Positions 54,724 to 63,421 of a stretch of DNA of 64,000 bases are shown here, in pieces (position 1 is the stretch's first letter; each line of letters begins with the position of its first letter). The notes below the pieces were generated by a model. It had not been told where the DNA came from, did no database searches, and was given only the letters and a program-made list of their open reading frames with translations. A program made the translations under genes and the position numbers. This stretch comes from Guyparkeria hydrothermalis. GTDB taxonomy: Bacteria; Pseudomonadota; Gammaproteobacteria; Halothiobacillales; Halothiobacillaceae. The DNA lies in contig NZ_JAJSED010000001.1 of the NCBI RefSeq assembly GCF_023555385.1, positions 2,028,311-2,092,310 on the forward strand, read 5' to 3'.

Positions 54724-55592
54724 GAGGTGCGTTCCGCCGGCAGCGGGCGAGCGTGTGCCAGCGCGTGGTCGACGGCGCGGTCGAGCCCGTCGGCAACCAA
54801 CGGTGCCATGGCCGACTTGAGCGAGTGGAACAGCTGGCCGTTGCCCTGTTCCTCGTTCGCCAGCAGCGTCTTGAAGTGCTCGCGCTGGGTGGGCATGGCG
54901 AAACAGGCCGGGCAGTTGTCCGGGATGACCGGCAGGGCGTTGCGGCGGGCGAAGTCGGTCAGAGCCGATTCGCGCACGTCGACCAGCGGTCGGATGATGC
55001 GCACGTCACCGGCATCGTTGAGGTAGTGGGCCTTCATGGTGTTGAGCTTGCCTCCATGGAAGGCGCTCATCAGGAAGCTCTCGGCCAGGTCGTCGAGGTG
55101 CTGGGCCAGCGCCAGCACGTTGAAGCCCTTGTCTCGCGCCAGCCGGTAGATCAGGCCGCGCTTGAGCCGTGAGCAGAACGAGCAGTAGGAATCGCCGCTC
55201 ATGTGCTCCTCGGCCAGTCCGACGATGTCCTCGCGGACGCGGTAGTGGCGTACGCCCAGCTCAGCGAGGTAGTCACTCATCGGGCCGGGGTCGAAGCCGG
55301 GCACCATCGGGTCGACGGTGATGGCGGCCAGTTCAAAGTCGATCGGCGCGCGGCGCTGGATGTGCCGCAGGATATGCAGCAGCGAGAGGGAGTCCTTGCC
55401 ACCCGACAGGCCCAGCAGCACCCGGTCGCCGTGGTGCAGCATCTGGTAGTGCATTACCGCCCGGGCGACCTGTTTCTGCAGGCCGCGGCCCGGCGTGATC
55501 CAGCCGGCGCGACTGGCGATGGCATCCGTGACGGGTTGGTTCTCGACGATGGCGTGCATGCGGCGGACGCGTTTGGTTAATGGGGGCGTCAT
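54720..55592 (-). CDS. ttcA: tRNA 2-thiocytidine biosynthesis protein TtcA
   Basis: The 290-residue PP-loop ATPase thiolates C32 of certain tRNAs. The ATP-binding PP-loop is LLGLSGGKDSLSLL; the cysteines that hold the iron-sulfur cluster are in CSFCSRLKRG and CPAC. AQHLDDLAESFLMSAFHGG and HYLNDAGDVRIIRPL fit TtcA. ATG 55592 is taken; the next ATG (55559) also fits. It is followed by the acyltransferase gene with overlap. Confidence 0.92.
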   Translation of the reverse strand: MTPPLTKRVRRMHAIVENQPVTDAIASRAGWITPGRGLQKQVARAVMHYQMLHHGDRVLLGLSGGKDSLSLLHILRHIQRRAPIDFELAAITVDPMVPGFDPGPMSDYLAELGVRHYRVREDIVGLAEEHMSGDSYCSFCSRLKRGLIYRLARDKGFNVLALAQHLDDLAESFLMSAFHGGKLNTMKAHYLNDAGDVRIIRPLVDVRESALTDFARRNALPVIPDNCPACFAMPTQREHFKTLLANEEQGNGQLFHSLKSAMAPLVADGLDRAVDHALAHARPLPAERTS

Positions 55593-55633
55593 CTTACCAG
55601 CCCCCCGTGCGTTGCCCACGGCCAGTCGTTGCG

Positions 55634-55891
55634 TTATTCGTCGAAGATTGGTCGTCCCCGGTAGTAGCCGCGGATGCGCCGGGTCTCGCCTTCGTCGGGT
55701 GTGGATTCCGGCGCGTCGGGAGTCTCGAGGCGGCGGACCAAGGCCGCCACGTCCGGATTGCCGCTGGCCTGAGCCAGCCGCAGCAGGCGCTGCTTCACCC
55801 CGAAGCGGTCCATGTCGATGGTGATGCCCATGTCGCGTTCCAGCGCTCGTTTCAACTCGATCAGGGATCGCATCTCTTCGCGTTGTGACAT
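55634..55891 (-). CDS. Small conserved-looking protein of unknown function
   Basis: The 85-residue, charged, soluble protein has a helical N-terminal part (MSQREEMRSLIELKRALERD). A region DMDRFGVKQRLLRLAQASG and a proline/acidic linker lead to YYRGRPIFDE. No family was recognised. A strong GGAGG is nine bases before ATG 55891; the longer in-frame ATG is not supported. It precedes ttcA in the same direction (42 bases), so co-transcription is likely. Confidence 0.65.
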   Translation of the reverse strand: MSQREEMRSLIELKRALERDMGITIDMDRFGVKQRLLRLAQASGNPDVAALVRRLETPDAPESTPDEGETRRIRGYYRGRPIFDE

Positions 55892-56125
55892 GGGCTTACC
55901 TCCGGTGAATTTCACGACCTGCCAAGCAATAAGCGCACCATGGCGCCGAATGGCGTGATGTCGCGATGTAACGGAGTTGATTATGTGGTGGGGTGCACCA
56001 GGCGGGGGCACGCCGCCAGCCTCGCCGCTGTCTCACAGGGCAGTCACGGACAGACGCGCTACACTGGGCGCGCTGCGGTTGCCGCGGCGATCGGATACCA
56101 CCAACCGCTCACGAGGTCGGTCCAC

Positions 56126-57094
56126 ATGCGCACGCTCTATCCGCCAGTCGAATCCCTGCTCAATCACAGCTTCCCGGTCGGCGACGGGCACGTGCTTCAT
56201 GTCGAGGAGTGCGGACGGCTCGACGGCATTCCCGCGCTGTTCCTGCACGGTGGTCCGGGTGCCGGCTGCACGCCGATGCATCGTCGTTTCTTCGATCCCG
56301 ACCGCTACCGGGTGATTCTTCCCGACCAGCGTGGTGCCGGCGGCTCAACGCCGCACGCCGGGCTGGAGGCGAATACCACGCCCGATCTGATCGCTGATCT
56401 CGAGCGGATCCGCGAGGCACTCGAGATCGAGCGCTGGCTGGTGTTCGGCGGCTCCTGGGGGTCGACCTTGGCGCTCGCCTATGCGCAGGCTCATCCCGAG
56501 CGCGTGACCGGCCTGATCCTTCGTGGCATTTTTCTCTGCCGCGAGCAGGATATCCGCTGGTTCTATCAGGACGGGGCGAGCCACGTCTTTCCCGATTACT
56601 GGGAGGACTACCTCGAGCCGATCCCGGAGCACGAGCGCGATGACCTGGTCGCCGCCTATCATCGGCGCCTCAATGGACAGGACGAGATCGCCCGCCTGAA
56701 TGCCGCCCGTGCCTGGTCGGTCTGGGAGGGTCGCTGCGCCACCCTGCGCCCGGAACCTGCCGTGGTCGACTATTTCGCAAACGCGCACCACGCTTTGTCG
56801 ATCGCTCGCATCGAGAACCATTACTTCAGCCATGACTCCTTCCTCGAACGTCCCTTGCTCGAGGGAATGGAGTCGCTGGCGGATATTCCCGGGCACATCG
56901 TCCATGGCCGCTACGACATGGTCTGCCCGATCGACCAGGCCTTCGCCTTGAAGGAGCGTTGGCCGGCAGCCGGCCTCGAGGTGATCGACGATGCCGGCCA
57001 TGCGGCCAGCGAGCCCGGCATCGTGGATGCGCTCGTGCGAGCCACCGACCGGTTCGCCGACGACTGGCAGCGCCGCAGTGGAGGTGGGGCGTGA
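56126..57094 (+). CDS. pip: Proline iminopeptidase (prolyl aminopeptidase)
   Basis: The 322-residue alpha/beta-hydrolase removes N-terminal proline from peptides. Oxyanion-hole HGGPGAGC, nucleophile elbow VFGGSWGSTLALAYAQAHP and DQRGAGGSTPHA are diagnostic of the S33 family. The catalytic Asp lies in HGRYDMVCPID and the His in DDAGHAASEPG. ATG 56126 is preceded by GAGG. It overlaps dtd by GTGA, the pip-dtd pairing seen in other gammaproteobacteria. Confidence 0.94.
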   Translation: MRTLYPPVESLLNHSFPVGDGHVLHVEECGRLDGIPALFLHGGPGAGCTPMHRRFFDPDRYRVILPDQRGAGGSTPHAGLEANTTPDLIADLERIREALEIERWLVFGGSWGSTLALAYAQAHPERVTGLILRGIFLCREQDIRWFYQDGASHVFPDYWEDYLEPIPEHERDDLVAAYHRRLNGQDEIARLNAARAWSVWEGRCATLRPEPAVVDYFANAHHALSIARIENHYFSHDSFLERPLLEGMESLADIPGHIVHGRYDMVCPIDQAFALKERWPAAGLEVIDDAGHAASEPGIVDALVRATDRFADDWQRRSGGGA

Positions 57095-57540
57095 TCGCAC
57101 TGATTCAGCGTGCCCGTCATGGCGCGGTTCGCGTCGACGACGACGTCATTGGTGAGATCGGTCCGGGATTGGTCTGCCTGGTGGGGGTGGGCCAGGGTGA
57201 TGGTTCGCCTCAGGCGAAACGGCTTGCCGAGCGTGTCCTCAATTACCGGGTATTCCCGGACGACGAGGGGCGAATGAACCGTTCGGTCCGTGATGTCGTG
57301 GGTGGGGTGCTCGCGGTGCCCCAGTTCACGCTCGCGGCGGATACGCGTCGCGGCAACCGGCCGAGCTTCACGCCGGCGGCCGACCCGGGTGATGCCGAGG
57401 CCCTGTTCGACCGGTTCGTGGCCGAGTTGCAGGCCATGCACCCGGGCAAGGTGGCGACAGGCCGATTCGGTGCCGACATGCAGGTGGAGCTGGTCAACGA
57501 CGGGCCGGTGACCTTCTGGCTGGAGGCGCGACCGGGCTAG
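57091..57540 (+). CDS. dtd: D-aminoacyl-tRNA deacylase
   Basis: The 149-residue enzyme hydrolyses D-aminoacyl-tRNAs. It begins VIALIQRARHGAVRVDD and shows the two motifs VPQFTLAADTRRGNRPSF (SQFTL-like, Thr active site) and the NDGPVTFWLE C-terminus (NxGPV). The start is GTG overlapping the pip stop, with GGAGGTG immediately upstream. A terminator follows. Confidence 0.94.
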   Translation: MIALIQRARHGAVRVDDDVIGEIGPGLVCLVGVGQGDGSPQAKRLAERVLNYRVFPDDEGRMNRSVRDVVGGVLAVPQFTLAADTRRGNRPSFTPAADPGDAEALFDRFVAELQAMHPGKVATGRFGADMQVELVNDGPVTFWLEARPG

Positions 57541-57572
57541 CTGGCCCGGGTCGTTCGTGTTTTGGACAGGCA

Positions 57573-57603
57573 CAAAAAAAGCCCGCCGGAAGGCGGGCTT
57601 TTT
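57573..57603. terminator. Bidirectional intrinsic terminator between dtd and soxZ
   Basis: GCCCGCC (57581-57587) and GGCGGGC (57592-57598) pair around a GGAA loop, flanked by seven A on the left and TTTTT on the right. Confidence 0.9.
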
Positions 57604-57626
57604 CGATCGGGGCTTGTCAGCCTGCC

Positions 57627-57932
57627 TTAGGCAGCCTTGGTAGCCTCGTCGGACTCGTCGGTGTTGGAGGACCAAGAGATCTTGACCTCGTCACCCTTCT
57701 TGCCCGGTACCTTGATGTTCAGGTACGGGTTCTTGGAAACGGCTTCCGACAGGTTGCCGTCCATGACGGTCTCACCGTTGACTTCGACCATCAGCTTTTG
57801 GATGTAGTTGGCCGGAATCTTCTTGCCGGTGGACTTGTCTTCGCGGTTGCCAGACTCCATCGGGTGACGGATCAGGGCCTTCACGTCCAGAACGTCGCCG
57901 GCCGGAGAGATGCGCATGCGGATAGTAGACAT
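57627..57932 (-). CDS. soxZ: Thiosulfate oxidation carrier complex protein SoxZ
   Basis: The 101-residue protein forms the SoxYZ heterodimer that carries sulfur intermediates during periplasmic thiosulfate oxidation. It shows MRISPAGDVLDVKALIRHPM, PANYIQKLMVEVNGETVMDG (20 residues) and VPGKKGDEVKISWSSN, the SoxZ pattern. As usual for SoxZ it has no signal peptide and is exported with SoxY. It lies 60 bases after soxY. No soxA, soxX or soxB follows, so the sox genes are split in this genome. Confidence 0.96.
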   Translation of the reverse strand: MSTIRMRISPAGDVLDVKALIRHPMESGNREDKSTGKKIPANYIQKLMVEVNGETVMDGNLSEAVSKNPYLNIKVPGKKGDEVKISWSSNTDESDEATKAA

Positions 57933-57992
57933 AATCTATACCTCTTGGGTTATCTGTCTGTAATCAATGACTTCGGTCTATCAGAGGCTCGA

Positions 57993-58463
57993 TTAGCCGC
58001 CGCAGCCACCGATGGTTACCTTGACTTCCTTGGATGCGGAGTACAGCTTGCCGCCTGCCTCTACAACGCCGGTGACGTCGTCGGTCTCGCCCATACGGAT
58101 ACGGGTGGAGACGAACGGGTTGGCACCAGACAGATCGAAAGAAGCGACCAGCGGGGTCGGGTTCTTCGAAACGAAGATGGCGACCTTCTTGGCCTCGGCG
58201 ATGGAGGACTCGACGGTAACCGGAACAACAGCACCGTTCTCAGCGATGTCCGGAGCCTTGACGGAAACGTCGCCGGACTCGGTTACGTCACCAGAGCCGA
58301 ACAGCTCGGTCAGAGCAGCGTCCATCTTGGTGGCATCGAACGCAGCGGTCGGCCACTCGGAGGCCAGAACGGTACGCGGCGAGAGCAGGCCAGCACCAAC
58401 GGCCAGACCAGCAGCACTGGCAGCAAGGCTGCCCTTCAGAAATACGCGACGCTTGGTTTGCAT
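57993..58463 (-). CDS. soxY: Thiosulfate oxidation carrier protein SoxY
   Basis: The 156-residue precursor has a Tat-type signal (KRRVFLKGSLAASAAGLAVG) and the SoxY body. The C-terminal swinging arm is GGCGG, in which Cys154 is the covalent sulfur attachment site. GAGGAG lies seven bases before the ATG. A near-consensus sigma-54 promoter sequence is upstream, followed further up by a 20-bp palindrome and the genes for an NtrC-type regulator pair. This supports controlled induction of soxYZ. Confidence 0.97.
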   Translation of the reverse strand: MQTKRRVFLKGSLAASAAGLAVGAGLLSPRTVLASEWPTAAFDATKMDAALTELFGSGDVTESGDVSVKAPDIAENGAVVPVTVESSIAEAKKVAIFVSKNPTPLVASFDLSGANPFVSTRIRMGETDDVTGVVEAGGKLYSASKEVKVTIGGCGG

Positions 58464-58506
58464 ATCTTAACTCCTCGTTAATGTGTGGTTGTCCACGCCC
58501 CATCTG

Positions 58507-58523
58507 TAGCACGCCCTGTGCCA
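58507..58523 (-). promoter_or_regulatory. Putative sigma-54 (-24/-12) promoter of soxYZ
   Basis: Read on the minus strand: TGGCAC-AGGGC-GTGCTA. GG (58522-58521) and GC (58510-58509) are exactly ten bases apart, and the sequence differs from the consensus TGGCACRNNNNTTGCW at only one position (G for T). It lies about 45 bases before the soxY start, and a sigma-54 activator gene is adjacent. Confidence 0.7.
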
Positions 58524-58573
58524 GCTTTATAAGTGGTTGAAACAAATGGTTTTGGCGGCGTTTTGGTGCGGAG

Positions 58574-58593
58574 TTGCAGATTGCAATCTGCAA
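58574..58593. promoter_or_regulatory. Perfect 20-bp palindrome, candidate activator-binding site
   Basis: TTGCAGATTGCAATCTGCAA is a perfect palindrome centred about 62 bases upstream of the -24 element of soxYZ, with an extra ATTGCAG half-site at 58610-58616. It lies between the activator gene and soxY. Its position suits an enhancer or operator for the adjacent regulator, although somewhat close for a sigma-54 enhancer. Confidence 0.6.
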
Positions 58594-58645
58594 TTTTTCG
58601 GCGGGGTGGATTGCAGTGGCGAACCGGGCGGCCGGCCACGACCGC

Positions 58646-59995
58646 TCACTTCTTCTCGTAACTCTGCAGCTTGCGCCAGAGGGTCGACTTGTTGATGCCG
58701 AGAATGCCGGCCGTCCGCTCGCGGTTGCCCTCGGCGTGGGCAAGGGTCTTCTCGATGTAACGGCGTTCGAGCACCTCGAGAGTGGGGTGGTCGGCATCGA
58801 TGGCTGATCCATCGGAGACGCTGCTGGCGGTGTCGTCGCTGCCGAGCTGCAGGTCGATTTCCTCGCTGTCGGAGAGTGCGACGGCTCGCTCGACGGCGTT
58901 CTTGAGCTCGCGCACGTTGCCCGGCCAGGGGTAGTCGAGGATCGCCTTGGATGCGCGTTCGGTCAGCTGGGTGGCCGGCCGTCGGAACCGCTCGGCGAAC
59001 TCGTCGATGAAGTGTTGGGCCAGTACCGGGATGTCGTCGGGGCGATCGCGCAGGGGCGGCATCTGCAGGCGGACCACGTTGAGTCGGTGGTAGAGGTCGT
59101 GGCGGAATGTCCCCTCGCGCACCATCTCGGTCAGGTTGCGGTTGCTCGCGACGATGAAGCGCACGTCGATGGGAATACTCTGCACGCCGCCGACGCGGGT
59201 GATTTCCTGCTCCTGTACCACGCGCAGCAGCTTGACCTGCATCGCGTCGGAGATGTTGCCGATCTCGTCGAGGAAGACCGTGCCGCCGCTGGCGACCTCG
59301 AGCAGGCCCGGCTTGCTGTTGGTGGCGCCGGTGAACGCCCCTTTCTCGTGACCGAACAGCTCGTTTTCCAGCAGGGTGTCGGTCAGGGCGCCGCAGTCGA
59401 TGACGATGTACGGCGTGTGGGCAAAGTCGGAACGTTCATGGGTCGCCCGGGCCGCCAACTCCTTGCCCGACCCGGATTCGCCCTCGATCATCACGTTGAT
59501 GCGCACGTCGTGGATCTTGTCGATGATGCGGTAGACCGCCTCGATGGCGGGTGAATGCCCCATCATCGCCCGTTCGTTGGTATCCGGCGCCTCGGCCGGA
59601 CTGGGCGCCTCGTCGCCGAGCAGGCGATGCACCAGGGCGATCAGTTCTTCCGGGTCGTAGGGCTTCTTGACGAAGTCGCTCGCCCCCAGGCGCAAGGCCT
59701 GAATGGCGTTGTCGATGGTCGAGTAGCCGGTGATCAGGATCGCCGGCAGCTTCGGCCAGCGTTCGCGCAGCCACTCGAGGAATTCCAGGCCGTTCATGCC
59801 CGGCATCTTCAAGTCGGAGATCACCAGGTCGACCGGGTGTTCGAGTAGCCACTGCTGGGCCGCCTCGACCGACTGGAAGCCGTGCACCGTCAGCCCCTCG
59901 GTGCGCGCATAGCGGGTGAACAGGTCCGAGGCGCGTTCGTCGTCGTCGACAAAGGCGATGATGGGCGGGTTGTCGCTTGAGCGTTCTGTCGTCAT
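58646..59995 (-). CDS. NtrC-family sigma-54-dependent response regulator
   Basis: The 449-residue regulator has a receiver domain (acidic pocket DDD, phospho-acceptor D61 in SDLKMPG, Lys in FVKKPYD). The AAA+ domain has Walker A GESGSGKE (172-179), intact GAFTGA (219-224), Walker B FLDE (241-244) and arginine-finger [10 protein letters not shown] Fis-type DNA-binding domain ends the protein ([21 protein letters not shown], in pieces). All parts needed to activate sigma-54 are present. It is coupled to the sensor kinase by ATGA and lies upstream of soxYZ. Regulation of sox genes by this pair is inferred from position and promoter type. Confidence 0.93.
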   Translation of the reverse strand: MTTERSSDNPPIIAFVDDDERASDLFTRYARTEGLTVHGFQSVEAAQQWLLEHPVDLVISDLKMPGMNGLEFLEWLRERWPKLPAILITGYSTIDNAIQALRLGASDFVKKPYDPEELIALVHRLLGDEAPSPAEAPDTNERAMMGHSPAIEAVYRIIDKIHDVRINVMIEGESGSGKELAARATHERSDFAHTPYIVIDCGALTDTLLENELFGHEKGAFTGATNSKPGLLEVASGGTVFLDEIGNISDAMQVKLLRVVQEQEITRVGGVQSIPIDVRFIVASNRNLTEMVREGTFRHDLYHRLNVVRLQMPPLRDRPDDIPVLAQHFIDEFAERFRRPATQLTERASKAILDYPWPGNVRELKNAVERAVALSDSEEIDLQLGSDDTASSVSDGSAIDADHPTLEVLERRYIEKTLAHAEGNRERTAGILGINKSTLWRKLQSYEKK

Positions 59996-62001
59996 GACTG
60001 CGTGATCGAGTGACCGGAATCGTGATTCGAATGAGTGACGCGCGGACGGGCCTTGTGCCGCGGCAGCTCGACGCGTGCGAGCACGCCGCGGGCGCCTGGT
60101 TCGCCGGCGTCACGGCGATTTTCCAGGCTGAGGTCGCCGCCGTGATATTGGACGATGCCGAGGCTGATCGACAGGCCGAGGCCCGTGCCGCGATCGACCG
60201 CCTTGGTGGTGAAGAACGGGTCGAAGATCTGGTCGACCACGTCCGGCGGCAGGCCGCTTCCTTCGTCGCGGATCTCGACGCGAATCGATTCTTCCAGGCA
60301 TTCGGCCTGAATCAGTATATGCCCGCCCACCGGGCTTGCGTGGATGGCGTTGCGGATCAGGTTGGTGATGACCTGCTCCATCTGCCCGGGGTCGAACTCG
60401 GCCTCGCAGTGGGCCGTAGCGCTGAGCAGGGCCAGGTGCACGTCTGCCTCCATCGCCTCGGGTTCCATGCGATCGACCACTTCCTGCAGCCATTCGGCCA
60501 GGCGCACGGTCCGGTGTTCGGGCGGCAGCTGGCGGGCGAAATTCATCACGCCGCGCACGATCCGGCTGGCCCGGTGGGCCTCGGCGCGCAGGTCGGCCAT
60601 GTCCGTTTGCACCCCCGTGTCGTCCGGCAGTTGCCGTTCGATCAGCCGTGTCAGGGTCAGGATGTTGTTGAGCGGGTTGTTGATCTCGTGCCCGATGCCG
60701 GCGGCCATCTCGCCGATCGAGGCCAGCTTGGCCTGCTGGAGCGCCTTGCGCTCGGCACGGTTGCGTCGGCGCGCCTCCTCGGCGAGTTGCGCGGTGAGAT
60801 AGCGGAACGAGGTCTGCAGTTCCTGCACCTCGGTCGTGCGCGAGTCGGCCGGAATGGGTTCGTCCCGGTCGCCGTCGGCGAACCGCTTGAGCCGCTCGGA
60901 CAGGTTGATGATCGGCCGCGAGAAGTAGCGTGCCCCCAGGCCGGCGATCAACAGGCTCATCACCAGAGCGAGCAGCCCGAAGCCGAACAGGCTCAGGCGG
61001 ATGTCGCGGAACGGCTCGGTCGTGATGTTGGCGGGCAGCTTCACCGCCACGAACCAGGAGGCGAGGCTGTTCGGGTAGGGGTGGTATTCCTGGTAGTAGT
61101 AGCGGCTCTTGCCGACGCTATCCAGGTAGGCGCCGTTCGACTGCGCGACGGCGTCTTTCCAGAACTTGCCGCCATCGATGTGCTGGGCGTATCGCTGCGG
61201 TGGTTCGTCGCCGTTCTCGAACGGGCTGATGAAGCTCAGGTCGGTTTCGTCGTTGTAGAGCATCAGGCCGTCGCGGGCGGGGTGTCCCGGGTTGTGCTCG
61301 ATCACCATCATCTTGCCGTCGCGGGGGCGCGGCGAGAACGACAGGATCTGGTCGAGCTGCTCGCCGAAGGTATTCACCACCACGTACCCCGCCGTACGGT
61401 CGTCGACGTTGCGCAGCGGGCGCACGGCGTAAAGCGTGCTGGGCTCGCGTTCCTCCAGCGTGTCGCCGAAGGCCAGCGGCAGCGTCATGAAGCTGATCTG
61501 GTCGGACGGCAGTTCCTTCAGGCGCTCGAGGAAGCGGTTGTTATCGAACTCTTCCTCGACGTAGTTCACCTGCCCGAGACTTTCGAAAGCCGGCGAGGCG
61601 ACGCGCCCCAGGGTGACCTTGATGACCGTGTTGCCGGCCGCATCGAGAATGCGGATACTGCCGAGCCCGGGGATCGTGCGCTGCAGCCCGGCGAGAAACC
61701 GGTTGGCGTTGATGCGCATCGAGGTCAATTCGGGGTGGCGGATGCCCATGGCCGAGGCCATCAGGGCATTGAGCATGGTCTGGATTTCCTGGGCCTGGCC
61801 GATGCCCTCGACCACCTCGCGCTCGTAGCGCATCCGGTTGCTCATCTCGCCGATCAGCGAGTCGACGTTCTCGTCGACCTCGCGGCTGATCTCCTTCTGC
61901 AGCCGTTGCTCGCTGTAGGTGGTCACACCCCAGACGAGCAGCACCAGCGGTACCACCGTGGCGGTGAAGGTCCACAGGAAGATGCTGACCGGCAGACGCA
62001 T
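59992..62001 (-). CDS. Membrane sensor histidine kinase with large periplasmic domain
   Basis: The 669-residue kinase has a first helix at about residues 6-28, a periplasmic sensor of roughly 290 residues (double-Cache-like), a second helix at about 320-345 and a HAMP domain. The kinase core has H-box [12 protein letters not shown] (His438), N-box NLIRNAI (547-553) and G-boxes DEGSGLPP and GTGLGLSI. It is the partner of the sigma-54 regulator, whose start overlaps its stop. The ligand is unknown; a reduced-sulfur signal is possible given soxYZ next door but is not shown by sequence. Confidence 0.9.
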   Translation of the reverse strand: MRLPVSIFLWTFTATVVPLVLLVWGVTTYSEQRLQKEISREVDENVDSLIGEMSNRMRYEREVVEGIGQAQEIQTMLNALMASAMGIRHPELTSMRINANRFLAGLQRTIPGLGSIRILDAAGNTVIKVTLGRVASPAFESLGQVNYVEEEFDNNRFLERLKELPSDQISFMTLPLAFGDTLEEREPSTLYAVRPLRNVDDRTAGYVVVNTFGEQLDQILSFSPRPRDGKMMVIEHNPGHPARDGLMLYNDETDLSFISPFENGDEPPQRYAQHIDGGKFWKDAVAQSNGAYLDSVGKSRYYYQEYHPYPNSLASWFVAVKLPANITTEPFRDIRLSLFGFGLLALVMSLLIAGLGARYFSRPIINLSERLKRFADGDRDEPIPADSRTTEVQELQTSFRYLTAQLAEEARRRNRAERKALQQAKLASIGEMAAGIGHEINNPLNNILTLTRLIERQLPDDTGVQTDMADLRAEAHRASRIVRGVMNFARQLPPEHRTVRLAEWLQEVVDRMEPEAMEADVHLALLSATAHCEAEFDPGQMEQVITNLIRNAIHASPVGGHILIQAECLEESIRVEIRDEGSGLPPDVVDQIFDPFFTTKAVDRGTGLGLSISLGIVQYHGGDLSLENRRDAGEPGARGVLARVELPRHKARPRVTHSNHDSGHSITQS

Positions 62002-62162
62002 GGAAATCGGGCCTCGGGGCGCTCCCGACGGGGCGGGCGCATGGAATTAATGATGAAGGTGACGCTATCACAAAGCACGACTGGACACAGTGGCTGGCCC
62101 GGCAGGATGACGCCGGTCTCACCCGGCGTCTGACGGTCGCCGATTCGCCGCAGGGGCCGCGG

Positions 62163-63230
62163 ATGCGTATCGACGATCGCGATCGTCTGACCTTCTGCAG
62201 TAACGACTACCTCGGGCTGTCGGCCGACCCGCGGCTGGCCGAGGCGATGTGCGGCGCGGCGACGCGTTACGGGGTGGGGGCCGGCGCCGCCCATCTGATC
62301 AATGGCCATTTCACCCCGCATCAGCGTCTCGAAGAAGAACTGGCCGAGTGGCTCGGCGTGGCGACAGCGCGTCTGTTCTCCACTGGCTACATGGCCAACC
62401 TCGGCGTTGTCGGTTCGCTGGTGGGGCGTGGCGATACCGTGATTGCCGACCGGCTCAACCACGCCTCGTTGATCGACGCGGTGCAGCTGTCCGGCGCGCG
62501 CCTGTCGCGCTATCGGCACAACGACCTCGACGAGCTCGAGGCACGGCTGTCGCGGGCGAAGGGCGAGCGGCTGATCCTCACCGACGGCGTGTTCTCCATG
62601 GATGGCGATGCCGCGCCGCTTGCGGAACTGGTCGAACTGGCCGAGCGCTTCGATGCGTGGCTGGTGGTGGACGAGGCGCATGCCTTCGGTGTGCTCGGCG
62701 AGGCCGGCCGCGGCAGCTTCGAGGCGGCGGGGCTGGTGCCGGGCGAGCGTGTGTTGCGGGTTGGCACGCTGGGCAAGGCCTTCGGCACTGCCGGGGCCTT
62801 CGTGGCGGGCGCGGCCGAGCCGCTCGAGGTGCTGCTGCAGCGGGCGCGGACCTACCTGTTCACCACCGCCCAGCCGCCGGCGGTGGCCGAGGCCTCGCGC
62901 GCGGCCCTTGCGATCGTCCGGTCGGAAGGCTGGCGGCGCGAGCGTTTGCAGTCGCTGGTCGCGGCCTTCCGCGAGGCGGCTTCCGTCCTTGACGGGGTCG
63001 AGCTGATGCCCTCGGCCACGCCGATCCAGCCGCTGGTCGTGGGGGAGGCCTCGCGGGCCGTGGCCATGGCCCATCGGCTGGCGGATCGCGGCCTGCTCGT
63101 TCCGGCGATTCGCCCGCCCACGGTACCCCGGGGAAGCTCCCGGCTGAGAGTGACGTTCAGCGCCGCCCACGAGGATGACGACTTGAGCCAACTCCTGTCA
63201 GGACTGCGTGAATGCACTACCATCCGCTGA
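62163..63230 (+). CDS. bioF: 8-amino-7-oxononanoate synthase, N-terminus uncertain
   Basis: This PLP enzyme condenses pimeloyl-thioester with alanine in biotin synthesis. LTFCSNDYLGLS, the glycine-rich and VVDEAHAFGVLG Asp/His region, and the PLP-Lys in VGTLGKAFGTAGAFV are present. The first in-frame ATG is 62163, giving 355 residues, about 30 short of the family. The missing N-terminal sequence continues in frame upstream (HDWTQWLARQDDAGLTRRL from about 62076), but no ATG, GTG or TTG precedes it. AAGGTGA at 62056-62062 could serve a rare ATC start (62067). The true start may be non-canonical or the sequence altered. Confidence 0.88.
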   Translation: MRIDDRDRLTFCSNDYLGLSADPRLAEAMCGAATRYGVGAGAAHLINGHFTPHQRLEEELAEWLGVATARLFSTGYMANLGVVGSLVGRGDTVIADRLNHASLIDAVQLSGARLSRYRHNDLDELEARLSRAKGERLILTDGVFSMDGDAAPLAELVELAERFDAWLVVDEAHAFGVLGEAGRGSFEAAGLVPGERVLRVGTLGKAFGTAGAFVAGAAEPLEVLLQRARTYLFTTAQPPAVAEASRAALAIVRSEGWRRERLQSLVAAFREAASVLDGVELMPSATPIQPLVVGEASRAVAMAHRLADRGLLVPAIRPPTVPRGSSRLRVTFSAAHEDDDLSQLLSGLRECTTIR

Positions 63231-63421
63231 CAGGGCCGCGGCATGTTTGTGCCGCGGGCTGTCGATGCGAACAGGGAGCCGCAAGTGACTCGGAGGCGAG
63301 GGAAGGGCGACTCCGGACGCGAACCTGTCGCGCATCGCGTTGTCACAACGGGTAATCGGCGCCCGCTGGTCTCAAGCGCGGCGCCATCCGATTTCTGACC
63401 ATTTCTCAAGGAGTGATAACA

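Noticed and set aside
58574-58598. Palindrome plus TTTTT as an intrinsic terminator
   Set aside because: The T-run follows only on the plus strand, where no gene is transcribed toward it; an operator role for the minus-strand sox promoter fits better.
60010-62133. 707-codon plus-strand frame opposite the sensor kinase
   Set aside because: Antisense shadow of a clear histidine kinase gene.
63236-63257. CCGCGGCA/TGCCGCGG hairpin after bioF as a terminator
   Set aside because: The stem is perfect, but no T-run follows, so termination is not supported; it may only stabilise the 3' end.
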